Part shown: positions 7,404 through 14,064 of the stretch, in pieces
Position numbering within the stretch: position 1 is the stretch's first letter
How the letters are laid out: each line of letters begins with the position of its first letter
Translations under genes and position numbers: made by a program
From: a virus
Virus record (IMG/VR): IMGVR_UViG_3300029309_000134
Coordinates: 1-35,101 of that record
Reading direction: 5' to 3' (one strand)
DNA: 35,101 bases
The notes under the pieces: model-generated
Databases searched by the model: none
Told to the model about the DNA's origin: nothing
What the model saw: only the letters and a program-made list of their open reading frames with translations

Positions 7404-8998
7404 TGTGTAGCCTTTATTAACGGCGCTGCTGCACCAGCTGATTCAGCTATTTGCTGCGCCTGGTTTAACTGTTGTTGTTGTGCTTGCTGCGCTTGTCGTT
7501 GTTCTCTTATCTCACTTACCTGGTCATCACCTCGCACCGCCTTTGCTGGTACTGATAATGCACTAATCAAATGTTTGACCAGGTTATCTGCATCCAGGTA
7601 ATCGATAACACCAGGATCTACCTGGGCCAACGGCTGCATTAGTTCAATAAACTGTAGCGAGCTTTGAACATCGCCAGCTCTTTGAGCTTTTGCCAGCGGT
7701 GATACATATTCAATATCAAAATCCTGACCCTGGATAATATCTGGAGCTGGCTTAAAAAGATTTTTCCTGGCTAAAATATTGTAGCTCCTGGTTATCAATG
7801 GCTGCAATAACTCAGCTTGTAATCTTCCCAGCACTGGTCCTAACAATCTCATCTTTTCTTCAGTACGCTGCACAACCTCGGTTGCCGTCATTTGTGGTCC
7901 TTGGCCCAGGATAAGTTGGTCAACATAGAAAGCTGATTGTATAGCTTTCCTACGTTGTTCTTCCATATTTAAACCAATAGGATTGTTTGCACCTATATTC
8001 AATGGCTCTAGTCTATCTCTAGTGCCAGACCTATAAAAATTAAGGCCGCCAGGTACAGTTCTAATGGGGAGGATAAAACCATCATCTGGAACAAGTAAGG
8101 GAGGATCCACTTGTTTTTGAGCGGCCCTAATCGTTACCTCTGACATTTTATTAAGCATCTTAATATCTGCCAGGGCGGTCATGGCTGGAGAACGACCATA
8201 ACCTATCTCGAAACTTGCTTTTAAAAATCTGGGAACACAATAGCAAAACTCGTCAAAGCCGCCCTCAGATAAAATAGTTTTATTTTCTGGATCTATATAA
8301 ACTGAAGCCACTGGTTTGTTGCCAGCATCAACTCTTGTAATATCCCTTTCATCCCTGGTGTAAACTGCATGAAGCAATGTCATCATCTCGTAAGGTTTTT
8401 CTTCAGACATTTTCAGCATTTTTGCAGATATGTTTTCCGCACCAAACCTTTGTATAACTGCTCTTAGCGGCATTTTAAATTTACGATATACAGTATCTAC
8501 ACGGCCTTTTTCATTTTCAGTAACATAACATTCTGAAATATGCCTGGTTGAAAAACCAAGCTGAAACTCATCATCTTCTTCAATAAATATAACACCAGTA
8601 CCAAAAGTAATTAGATCATGGTAAAGCTCGTGTATCTGTTCATTAAAGTTTGACCTGGCAAAAGCGCCATACATTACACGCTCAACATCACCAAGCCATT
8701 CTCTTGCTGCATCATTCATGTTAAGTTCGTCATTACGATACTGCAATGAAAACCATTTGGTGGACATATTTGTAAGCATACCATGCAAACTTGCTGCTAG
8801 CAGCTCAGCTGCAAGACCAGCAGTGCCATCCATAATAAGTTCTGATCTTTTATCTCCTGGTGATCTAACCTTGTTTATATCAGCTTTCCTGGGTGCAACA
8901 TAATCAGCTACTTCTTGCCAGTGAGTTTCCCAGGTTGCTCTTTGATTTTCTAATGATGCAAACCTTTTTACAAGTTCATCAGCTAGTTTTTCTGACAT
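7400..8998 (-). CDS. Portal / head-to-tail connector (T7 gp8-like, 532 aa)
   Basis: A 532-aa protein of the T7 head-to-tail joining family. It opens with the typical helix (LVKRFASLENQRATWETHWQ followed by EVADYVAPRKADI), then DGTAGLAAELLAASLHGMLTN, DLITFGTGVIFIEE, a CVPRFLKASFEIGYGRSPAM region, the channel-lining segment with QSAFYVDQLILGQGPQMTATEV, and a Gln-rich C-terminus (about 490-525). It forms the dodecameric vertex through which DNA is packaged and to which the tail attaches. It starts one base after the stop of the 221-aa gene. Confidence 0.95.
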   Translation of the reverse strand: MSEKLADELVKRFASLENQRATWETHWQEVADYVAPRKADINKVRSPGDKRSELIMDGTAGLAAELLAASLHGMLTNMSTKWFSLQYRNDELNMNDAAREWLGDVERVMYGAFARSNFNEQIHELYHDLITFGTGVIFIEEDDEFQLGFSTRHISECYVTENEKGRVDTVYRKFKMPLRAVIQRFGAENISAKMLKMSEEKPYEMMTLLHAVYTRDERDITRVDAGNKPVASVYIDPENKTILSEGGFDEFCYCVPRFLKASFEIGYGRSPAMTALADIKMLNKMSEVTIRAAQKQVDPPLLVPDDGFILPIRTVPGGLNFYRSGTRDRLEPLNIGANNPIGLNMEEQRRKAIQSAFYVDQLILGQGPQMTATEVVQRTEEKMRLLGPVLGRLQAELLQPLITRSYNILARKNLFKPAPDIIQGQDFDIEYVSPLAKAQRAGDVQSSLQFIELMQPLAQVDPGVIDYLDADNLVKHLISALSVPAKAVRGDDQVSEIREQRQAQQAQQQQLNQAQQIAESAGAAAPLIKATQ

Positions 8999-8999
8999 A

Positions 9000-9665
9000 T
9001 TAGCTTCCTAATAAAGTTTTTCTTTGTACTGGCGCAGATCCAAGTATGCCCTGGGATGATGTATTTATCCCACGCCCTCTACCTCTACCGCTCATTGAAT
9101 AAAGTCTAGGTATTAATGATCCAGCTCTAACTGGTGCTTTAGGTTTAATTCTTCTTGACGTAGTGTTTGAAACGCCTTTTACGGCTTGTCCTGGACTACC
9201 ACTTGGAGGTGGTGGCGCTGACATAAGTTGTTGATTATCATTACCATCATCACCACCTGGAGGGTTTGGATCGCCCTCTGGCGCACCAGTATAAGCATCA
9301 TCTCCGCCAAACAAACCAGTACCCATAGTTCCCACAACATTACCGCTTGATCCATAAACTGGACTAGCACCTTGTTGTAACTGTGCTTGTGTCTGTTGTG
9401 CGCTTACTGCATTTATTACTGACAATGTGCCAAGACCTGGAACAAGAGCATCAGTTAATATATTACCAGTTAATGTCTGATTTGCTTGATTAGCAAGAGC
9501 AGTGCTGCCAGCAAAATCATCGTAAGATGGATCATTTGCTGCACCAGCAATAGCTGCATCACTTTCAGCTTGTGTCATGCCAGCCATCATGTTTTCTTCT
9601 TCTGCTACATCAGGATCAATGCTTGCACCTGGACTTCCAGGATCACTTGTTTCTGCGCCCATCAC
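9000..9665 (-). CDS. Low-complexity head-region protein with C-terminal SQGxL..AP..K(T/S)LLGS motif (221 aa)
   Basis: A 221-aa protein, largely disordered: acidic N-terminus, an Ala/Gln/Asn-rich middle with a hydrophobic stretch (about 75-95, GNILTDALVPGLGTLSVI), a Gly/Pro/Asp-rich segment, then a basic C-terminal third with GRGRGRG. Its last residues (SQGILGSAPVQRKTLLGS) align with the end of the neighbouring 75-aa protein. No enzyme motif is seen. Position between large terminase and portal suggests a packaging or head-completion accessory protein. The start overlaps the upstream stop (ATGA, 9662-9665). Confidence 0.65.
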   Translation of the reverse strand: MMGAETSDPGSPGASIDPDVAEEENMMAGMTQAESDAAIAGAANDPSYDDFAGSTALANQANQTLTGNILTDALVPGLGTLSVINAVSAQQTQAQLQQGASPVYGSSGNVVGTMGTGLFGGDDAYTGAPEGDPNPPGGDDGNDNQQLMSAPPPPSGSPGQAVKGVSNTTSRRIKPKAPVRAGSLIPRLYSMSGRGRGRGINTSSQGILGSAPVQRKTLLGS

Positions 9666-9889
9666 TTACTTCCCAATAATGATTTATATTCTATCGGAGC
9701 TTCAGTCAACAAACCTTGAGATCCAGTTAAAATGGTCTTTTGTCTACTAACTCGGTTAGCTCTTTTTCTTTTATCTTCTACTTCGTCTACGGAAGTTACT
9801 GCGCTATCTGGCACAACATCCATAGGCGGTGCTGGCGGTGGCGGCTCTACTGGCGGCGGCGCTGGCACTTTTGGATTAAGGAATCCCAT
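9662..9889 (-). CDS. Proline-rich small protein with the same C-terminal motif (75 aa)
   Basis: A 75-aa protein with a proline-rich N-terminus (PKVPAPPPVEPPPPAPPMD), a charged middle (DEVEDKRKRANRVSRQK) and the end SQGLLTEAPIEYKSLLGSK, which resembles the end of the downstream 221-aa protein. Short Pro-rich proteins ending in LLG are common next to the terminase/portal genes of T7-like marine podoviruses; their role is unknown. The start codon overlaps the large terminase stop (TAATG). Confidence 0.7.
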   Translation of the reverse strand: MGFLNPKVPAPPPVEPPPPAPPMDVVPDSAVTSVDEVEDKRKRANRVSRQKTILTGSQGLLTEAPIEYKSLLGSK

Positions 9890-11169
9890 TATATTGCTAC
9901 TCCCAATGGATTATAGTTACTATCTGCTATTGCTTGCGGCGGTCTATCAAAACCTCGGTTTTCTTTTATTCCAACCGCAAAGTATCGCCAGGCATCAGCT
10001 GCATGGCTCGCCCAATCATGTACTGGACTATTCCTAAATGTTCTCAATCTTTCATTGTAAGCTCGGTGATACTGGCGCAAAGCTTCCAGACCAGCCTTAC
10101 AATTTACCTGGTCAAACCAACAACGACCAAGAATAATCTGCGCAGCGTGTATGCCATCTTCAACTGGCAGCTTTGGTACAACCCTAAAATTGATTCCCAG
10201 GTCGTATGCGATCTCTCTGCGGCTTTTACCAGAGCCAAGCTCTCTAACCTCAATATCGTGTGGCGCATTGTGATTTCCATAGAAGTAGCTTTTCGATGTA
10301 AGTATTTTCGCATAGTGCGGTAATCCCTCATTGCGAGCTTCGTAAAAATCTATAACATGAATTGCCCTACCAACATTCTGAGTAAACCAGATTGCGGTAC
10401 TATCACCAATACCAAGATCCCACCAGGTATCTACTTTGTGCGCCTGGTCATACGGAACATTGCCTATGCGCCCACTTTCCTGGGCGGCTTGCAGCTCTTT
10501 TCCATAAATCGCACCAGGTACATTCGCAACCCAGGAACATTCAAACTCTTGTTCATACTGGTCCTCGGTCATTATCTGCCTGGCAGCGTGTAACTCTTGC
10601 TCATCAACTATACCAGTTTCGCTGGCCTTATAAACCTGGGTAAACCATTCATCACTGTTTTGAGCTGATTCATACAAATCAAAAAAAGCATTATGCCCTC
10701 TTGGAGTTCCAATAAAGAACGCCCAGCCTTTTCTATCTGATAATGCTGGCCGCAGCACTTCTGGAAACAAAGCTTCTGGCATATCTGCCATCTCATCAAG
10801 ACAAGCACCATCAGCGTAGATCCCTCGCAGCGCATCATAATTTTCTGCTCCGAGCAGCTGGATCCTTGCACCATTCGGTAGATCACACCGCAGCTCAGTT
10901 TCGTGAAACCTGACCATCGGCACCTTGCCAGCAAACTGCTTAAGATAATCCCATGCTACCGCCTTAGCCTGGCGGTATGTAGGCGCTATATAAAAATACC
11001 TGGGATTCGTCTTATCATTCAGTATCGCATCCCTCAGTAAATGATTTATAGCCATTACTGTTTTGCCAAATCGTCTATGACATACCACAACTCCCCAGCG
11101 ACTCTTGACCAGGGCATTGTGCAGTTTTGCCTGGAGCGGTCTTGGTGAATACGGAATCTCAATGTTCAT
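9889..11169 (-). CDS. terL: Terminase large subunit (426 aa)
   Basis: Packaging ATPase and nuclease. Walker A is in CHRRFGKT (residues 30-37). Walker B ends in ACLDEMAD, with D125 and E126 as the likely Mg-binding and catalytic residues. A coupling-type motif follows in FFIGTPRG (151-158). The RNase H-like nuclease domain has D251 in WWDLGIGDSTAIW and acidic residues in the C-terminal HDWASHAADAWRYF (384-397). 426 aa is on the short side for large terminases but all core motifs are present. The start is preceded by AGGGAG, with an 11-bp inverted repeat (11170-11180) between it and the ATG. A 246-bp gap separates it from the small subunit. Confidence 0.95.
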   Translation of the reverse strand: MNIEIPYSPRPLQAKLHNALVKSRWGVVVCHRRFGKTVMAINHLLRDAILNDKTNPRYFYIAPTYRQAKAVAWDYLKQFAGKVPMVRFHETELRCDLPNGARIQLLGAENYDALRGIYADGACLDEMADMPEALFPEVLRPALSDRKGWAFFIGTPRGHNAFFDLYESAQNSDEWFTQVYKASETGIVDEQELHAARQIMTEDQYEQEFECSWVANVPGAIYGKELQAAQESGRIGNVPYDQAHKVDTWWDLGIGDSTAIWFTQNVGRAIHVIDFYEARNEGLPHYAKILTSKSYFYGNHNAPHDIEVRELGSGKSRREIAYDLGINFRVVPKLPVEDGIHAAQIILGRCWFDQVNCKAGLEALRQYHRAYNERLRTFRNSPVHDWASHAADAWRYFAVGIKENRGFDRPPQAIADSNYNPLGVAI

Positions 11170-11415
11170 GTGTCAGACACTCCCTATCTGATATATATTA
11201 GATATAGCAAGCGGCGGCTTGCTTTGGGGTACCAGGGGTAGGCAAATTCTAAAAAAACCAGGTCAAACTTTGTAAAATAGCAGCCATATCGGTTAGTTAC
11301 CGCTAACTATTTCTATACTCAGCAACGATTACAGAAGATCGGCAAACAAAATTCAAAATCAAATCCCTCGTGTGCGAGATTACTGCCAAAGTGTTTGCAC
11401 AAAAATACGTTGATC
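11170..11415. other. Non-coding gap between terminase genes, rich in inverted repeats; candidate packaging site
   Basis: No gene is seen in these 246 bp. It holds an 11-bp inverted repeat GTGTC-a-GACAC (11170-11180), a 20-bp palindrome with one mismatched pair (11185-11204, TATCTGATATATATTAGATA), a hairpin GCAAGC-ggcg-GCTTGC (11207-11222), GTTAG-n6-CTAAC (11292-11307) and CTCG-tgtg-CGAG (11367-11378). Gaps are otherwise very rare in this tightly packed late operon, so the space probably has a DNA or RNA role. Terminases often cut near their own genes, so a pac or cos site is plausible. Confidence 0.45.
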
Positions 11416-11838
11416 CTAGTTTATCTCCAGGTTCCCATTCGCCCAGGACAAAGTTACCTGGCCATTATTCTCAGCTGCTTTATCTTCAGCTTTATCCCTA
11501 ACGCCTAACGGCTGCATCTGCCTAATATGTTTATCCATATGATCTGCTTCTAATCGTCTACGCTGCACTTCAGCCATTGCTAGCTTTGGATCATCTGGCA
11601 ATGCCATCTTAACCAAGTCTAGTATCTGATCCCTCATAACCTCACACTGCAACGCTCTAGCTTTACGATACATTGTATGAGCATCATCATTCTCTTGCAC
11701 CCATCTCAGTACAGTTCTCCAGCTTGGTAAGCTCTTTGTGTTATTACATATCCTGGTCAAGCTTTCACCCTCAGCAATACGCTCACAAATAGTTTCCATC
11801 TGTGGTTTTGTAACTCTTATTTTGTAAACTTTAGCCAT
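11416..11838 (-). CDS. terS: Terminase small subunit (140 aa)
   Basis: A 140-aa protein with an N-terminal helix-turn-helix DNA-recognition domain (about 8-50, METICERIAEGESLTRIC...SWRTVLRWVQ), a central helical oligomerisation segment (MYRKARALQCEVMRDQILDLVKMA, then KLAMAEVQRRRLEADHMDKHIRQMQP) and a short polar tail. This matches the small terminase-like proteins that recognise the packaging site and load the large subunit. It is the first gene of the late minus-strand block and lies 14 bp downstream of a strong bidirectional terminator. Confidence 0.85.
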   Translation of the reverse strand: MAKVYKIRVTKPQMETICERIAEGESLTRICNNTKSLPSWRTVLRWVQENDDAHTMYRKARALQCEVMRDQILDLVKMALPDDPKLAMAEVQRRRLEADHMDKHIRQMQPLGVRDKAEDKAAENNGQVTLSWANGNLEIN

Positions 11839-11851
11839 TTTCCCAGCTCAT

Positions 11852-11897
11852 AAAAAAACCTGGCAGAGAGATGACCAACTGCCAGGCTAGTTTTTTT
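11852..11897. terminator. Bidirectional rho-independent terminator upstream of the terminase operon
   Basis: A perfect 8-bp stem CCTGGCAG (11859-11866) / CTGCCAGG (11879-11886) has a 12-nt loop. On the minus strand it is followed at once by seven T residues (11858-11852), a textbook terminator lying 14 bp before the small terminase start. On the plus strand seven T residues follow after four bases (11891-11897), which would stop antisense reading out of the late block. Confidence 0.85.
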
Positions 11898-11968
11898 CAA
11901 CATAAAATTTGGTTTGCAGCTCCCATAAATCTCACACTAAACTGCAAACCGCCGAAAGGAGTCAAACA

Positions 11969-11992
11969 ATGAAAAATAGCTTGTTGAGGTAA
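11969..11992 (+). CDS. Possible 7-residue leader peptide (MKNSLLR)
   Basis: ATG at 11969 is preceded by AAAGGAG at a normal distance and followed by seven sense codons and TAA. It sits just right of the 9-bp inverted repeat at 11911-11950. It could be a short leader peptide, or chance. No promoter for it is clear on the plus strand. Confidence 0.25.
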   Translation: MKNSLLR

Positions 11993-12023
11993 ACCAGAGC
12001 TATCTTCTCAAAGCTTACCAAAA

Positions 12024-12053
12024 ACAGTAATCTTTTCGATTCATTTAGTCAAG
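12024..12053 (-). promoter_or_regulatory. Candidate late promoter
   Basis: On the minus strand TTGACT (12053-12048), an 18-bp spacer and TACTGT (12029-12024) form a sigma70-type promoter with a good -35 and a weak -10 that keeps the key T, A and final T. It points at the terminase genes. A transcript starting near 12017 would meet the terminator at 11852 after about 165 nt. It lacks the GTCAA arm found at the presumed repressor sites. Confidence 0.45.
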
Positions 12054-12099
12054 CAGCTTATTTGAAAAAAATTAATTTGAAAAAAACTTTGTCTACCCC

Positions 12100-12128
12100 T
12101 TGACTTCTAACGTCAATAGGCCCATATT
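12100..12128 (+). promoter_or_regulatory. Rightward promoter with overlapping operator TTGACTTCTAACGTCAA
   Basis: TTGACT (12100-12105), a 17-bp spacer and CATATT (12123-12128) form a sigma70-type promoter 19 bp before the 76-aa gene, whose ribosome binding site GGAGG is at 12135-12139. The -35 box is the left arm of the inverted repeat TTGAC-N7-GTCAA (12100-12116). Twelve bases of it (TTCTAACGTCAA) recur exactly at 15422-15433, and a near copy overlaps the integrase promoter. Confidence 0.65.
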
Positions 12129-12146
12129 AGTAATGGAGGTAAAAAC

Positions 12147-12377
12147 ATGAACAACTGGATAATTGCTGAGAAATTTGCTGGCAAGCCATACTGGTACAAA
12201 CACAAGTTTGCGCCAGTTTGGATCCTTAAAAACTTTGGCAACAGACCTCTTTGGCCTTACGAGGTCTACAAAACAACTGAGTGCGGCGAGTACAGAAAAG
12301 CTACTGGCCACACATTCTCTAAGCTTGATCTTGCCAAAGATCATGCTGAAACAATAATCAACATGGAGAGTGCATGA
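12147..12377 (+). CDS. Hypothetical small protein, first gene of the DpdA-like operon (76 aa)
   Basis: A 76-aa protein rich in aromatic and basic residues (WIIAEKFAGKPYWYKHKFAPVW), with TGHTFSKLDLAKDHAETIINM at the C-terminal end. I do not recognise it. A strong ribosome binding site (GGAGG, 7 bases before ATG) and ATGA overlap with the transglycosylase-like gene make it a real, translationally coupled gene, possibly a partner of that protein. Confidence 0.75.
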   Translation: MNNWIIAEKFAGKPYWYKHKFAPVWILKNFGNRPLWPYEVYKTTECGEYRKATGHTFSKLDLAKDHAETIINMESA

Positions 12378-13123
12378 AAAGGTTAGTTCACGGAACGCCT
12401 ATCACGCCAAAAAGATTGTTACCGCAGCTCAAAGGCAAAAGCTTTTGTGTCAGTTATATGCACCCAGAGCAACTTGCTGAGTGCATTGAGCTTGTTGGTG
12501 ATAACGAAATATTGATCCTGGACAACGGAGCTTTCACCGCCTGGAAAAAAGGCATCACTCTTGATGCTGCCTGGTGGGATGGCTTCTATGCCTGGGCCAA
12601 TGCTGCAATGGACAAGTGTCCTAATGCAGTGTGTGTGATTCCAGACGTTATCAACGGCGATGAAGCTAGCAACTTGCAGCTGATCGCTGATGCCATCAAA
12701 GGTGGCAAAATCAAGTACCCAGAAAGAGCAATGGCAATATGGCACATGAATGAAAGTTTTGACCAGCTCGAAAAGTTATTTAGGATTTTCAACTTCGTAG
12801 GCTTCGGCAGCTGCGGCGAGGTTGACATTGCCAAAAACAAACCAGGCAGCGCTTACATTGCCAAGATCAAGCAAGCCTGGGCGTTCATGGATTACTGGCA
12901 AAAAAAGTATGGCATCGACAAGCCTTGGATCCACATGATGAGAGGTTTGGGAGTGCTTCACAAAATTGGTTTTGACAGTGCAGATAGCTGCAATATTGCC
13001 ATGAATCACTGGAGAAACAAAAACAATGTTGTTCACCATGTAGCTCAGTTTGCAGACAGACTTGAAGCCAAGGTCAACAACCAGGAATTGAACGAGCTTC
13101 CCTTGTTCAATGTAGCAGCTTAG
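12374..13123 (+). CDS. tRNA-guanine transglycosylase / DpdA-like protein (249 aa)
   Basis: The order of motifs follows the TGT superfamily TIM barrel, which swaps guanine for a 7-deazaguanine. LDNGAF (D50) resembles the first TGT catalytic/substrate Asp region (DSGGF in bacterial TGT). PDVI (D91) and WHM (H114) follow; GFGS (133-136) resembles the glycine-rich substrate loop; IHMMRGLG (186-193) and FDSADS (D201, D204) resemble the second Asp region holding the nucleophile. At 249 aa it is much shorter than bacterial TGT and lacks the C-terminal four-Cys/His zinc site. This fits phage DpdA-type proteins that modify DNA better than tRNA enzymes. No precursor synthesis genes (folE, queD, queE, queC) are in the genome, so preQ0 or preQ1 would come from the host. 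The substrate is not decided by sequence alone. Confidence 0.7.
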   Translation: MKRLVHGTPITPKRLLPQLKGKSFCVSYMHPEQLAECIELVGDNEILILDNGAFTAWKKGITLDAAWWDGFYAWANAAMDKCPNAVCVIPDVINGDEASNLQLIADAIKGGKIKYPERAMAIWHMNESFDQLEKLFRIFNFVGFGSCGEVDIAKNKPGSAYIAKIKQAWAFMDYWQKKYGIDKPWIHMMRGLGVLHKIGFDSADSCNIAMNHWRNKNNVVHHVAQFADRLEAKVNNQELNELPLFNVAA

Positions 13124-13135
13124 AAAGGAGAAACT

Positions 13136-13636
13136 ATGAGCGCTTTTATCGTAAATCCAAAACACATTGCTGCCCTTGCAGCATTTACTATTCAACCCAG
13201 CAATTACTTTTATTGCTACAATATGCACACAAAAAAAGTACTGTTTGACTTCAGCTCTCCTGGCGTAGCAAACATAAAAAAGTTTCACCATGTAAAATGG
13301 ATAGCCAAGATGCTTGCTGAAGCTAACGTCAAGAGTGTCTACGAGCTTGAGAAAAGAGCTACTAAAGAAGTTTACAGTGCCAAGTATCTTGAGGATCTAA
13401 TGTTGTTTCCAGCTGATTGCATCAAAGCTCTTGAAAAGCTTGGCACTAACGGCCACAACTACTACTTGAGTGATGCTGATGTTTACAACATGGCTTGCTG
13501 CTTAAACTACCAGAGCTGCGAGGTAGAAAACTGGATGCACACTGATGCTTACTGGATCATCAAGGCGATCAAGGATCATGCAGCAAAAGGTATGGCTAGT
13601 GATGCTAAAGTTAAATGGGAATGGAAAGCTGCTTAA
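13136..13636 (+). CDS. Hypothetical phage protein (166 aa)
   Basis: A 166-aa soluble protein opening MSAFIVNPKHIAALAAFTIQ, like an uncharacterised phage/bacterial protein type with an N-terminal '(D/N)xxHIxxL' pattern and a later helical segment (MLAEANVKSVYELE, then YLEDLMLFPADCIKALEKLG). No catalytic motif is visible. GAAAGGAG lies before the ATG. It is the last gene of the operon with the transglycosylase-like gene, and its stop overlaps the stop of the convergent DUF6362-like gene (13633-13636) with no terminator between them. Confidence 0.75.
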   Translation: MSAFIVNPKHIAALAAFTIQPSNYFYCYNMHTKKVLFDFSSPGVANIKKFHHVKWIAKMLAEANVKSVYELEKRATKEVYSAKYLEDLMLFPADCIKALEKLGTNGHNYYLSDADVYNMACCLNYQSCEVENWMHTDAYWIIKAIKDHAAKGMASDAKVKWEWKAA

Positions 13637-14064
13637 AGCTTGTAATATAATCTAACCAGGGCATCCTGGTATCTACGCTTAACAATCCTGGGATCATTCA
13701 ATCCCAGGATTTTTGCTATCTTGGTCCATTTTGCGCCACGATCTCTAAATGCAGCTGAATGAGCTACGGCCCAGATTAGTCTGCGATCAGCTTCATCCAT
13801 AGACAATCCCATTGTAATTGCTTTATCTAACCTGGTTATCTGTTCTGGTGATGCTTTCAGCCTGGGAGATTCAAAAGAGTTATATCCATAAGCAGACCAT
13901 TCTTTGACATAATCTGGCCAATGCACCATCTTCTGCTTTCTGATTACACCAGGCAGCTTTCTTTCAGTTTCAGCTGCTTCCAGGAATAAATCATGTAGCT
14001 GATCTATTGCCAGTTTGTCTTGTGATCTTAATGCTCTTTCACTCTTTACGTCTAAGCTTATCAT
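13633..14064 (-). CDS. DUF6362-like HTH protein, candidate late regulator (143 aa)
   Basis: The arrangement (AAETERKLPGVIR, HWPDYVKEWSAYGY, then a linker, ADRRLIWAVAHSAAFRDRGAKWTKIAKILGLNDPRIVKRRYQDALVRL) matches the DUF6362 pattern of small phage proteins. Their C-terminal sigma-like helix-turn-helix (about 112-137) follows an RRLIWA helix. Such genes commonly sit near terminase genes and are suspected transcription regulators. It is the last gene of the leftward operon from 15.40 kb and overlaps the 117-aa gene by 26 bp. A role in switching on the late operon is inference. Confidence 0.65.
   Translation of the reverse strand: MISLDVKSERALRSQDKLAIDQLHDLFLEAAETERKLPGVIRKQKMVHWPDYVKEWSAYGYNSFESPRLKASPEQITRLDKAITMGLSMDEADRRLIWAVAHSAAFRDRGAKWTKIAKILGLNDPRIVKRRYQDALVRLYYKL

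Larger units (their letters stand above)
11839..12146. promoter_or_regulatory. Divergent intergenic region: late leader and early promoter
   Basis: This 308-bp stretch separates the minus-strand late block from a rightward operon. In order from the left it contains a bidirectional terminator (11852-11897), a second perfect 9-bp inverted repeat GGTTTGCAG/CTGCAAACC (11911-11919 and 11942-11950), a 7-codon reading frame with a ribosome binding site (11969-11992, plus), a candidate leftward promoter (12024-12053), an A/T-rich tract, and the rightward promoter/operator (12100-12128). A second weaker leftward promoter candidate is TTGACT (11965-11960) with TTTAGT (11941-11936). Confidence 0.6.

Noticed and set aside
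12776-13291. 171-aa minus-strand frame across the transglycosylase-like and 166-aa genes
   Set aside because: It is antisense to two genes with good ribosome binding sites and recognisable content, and has none itself.
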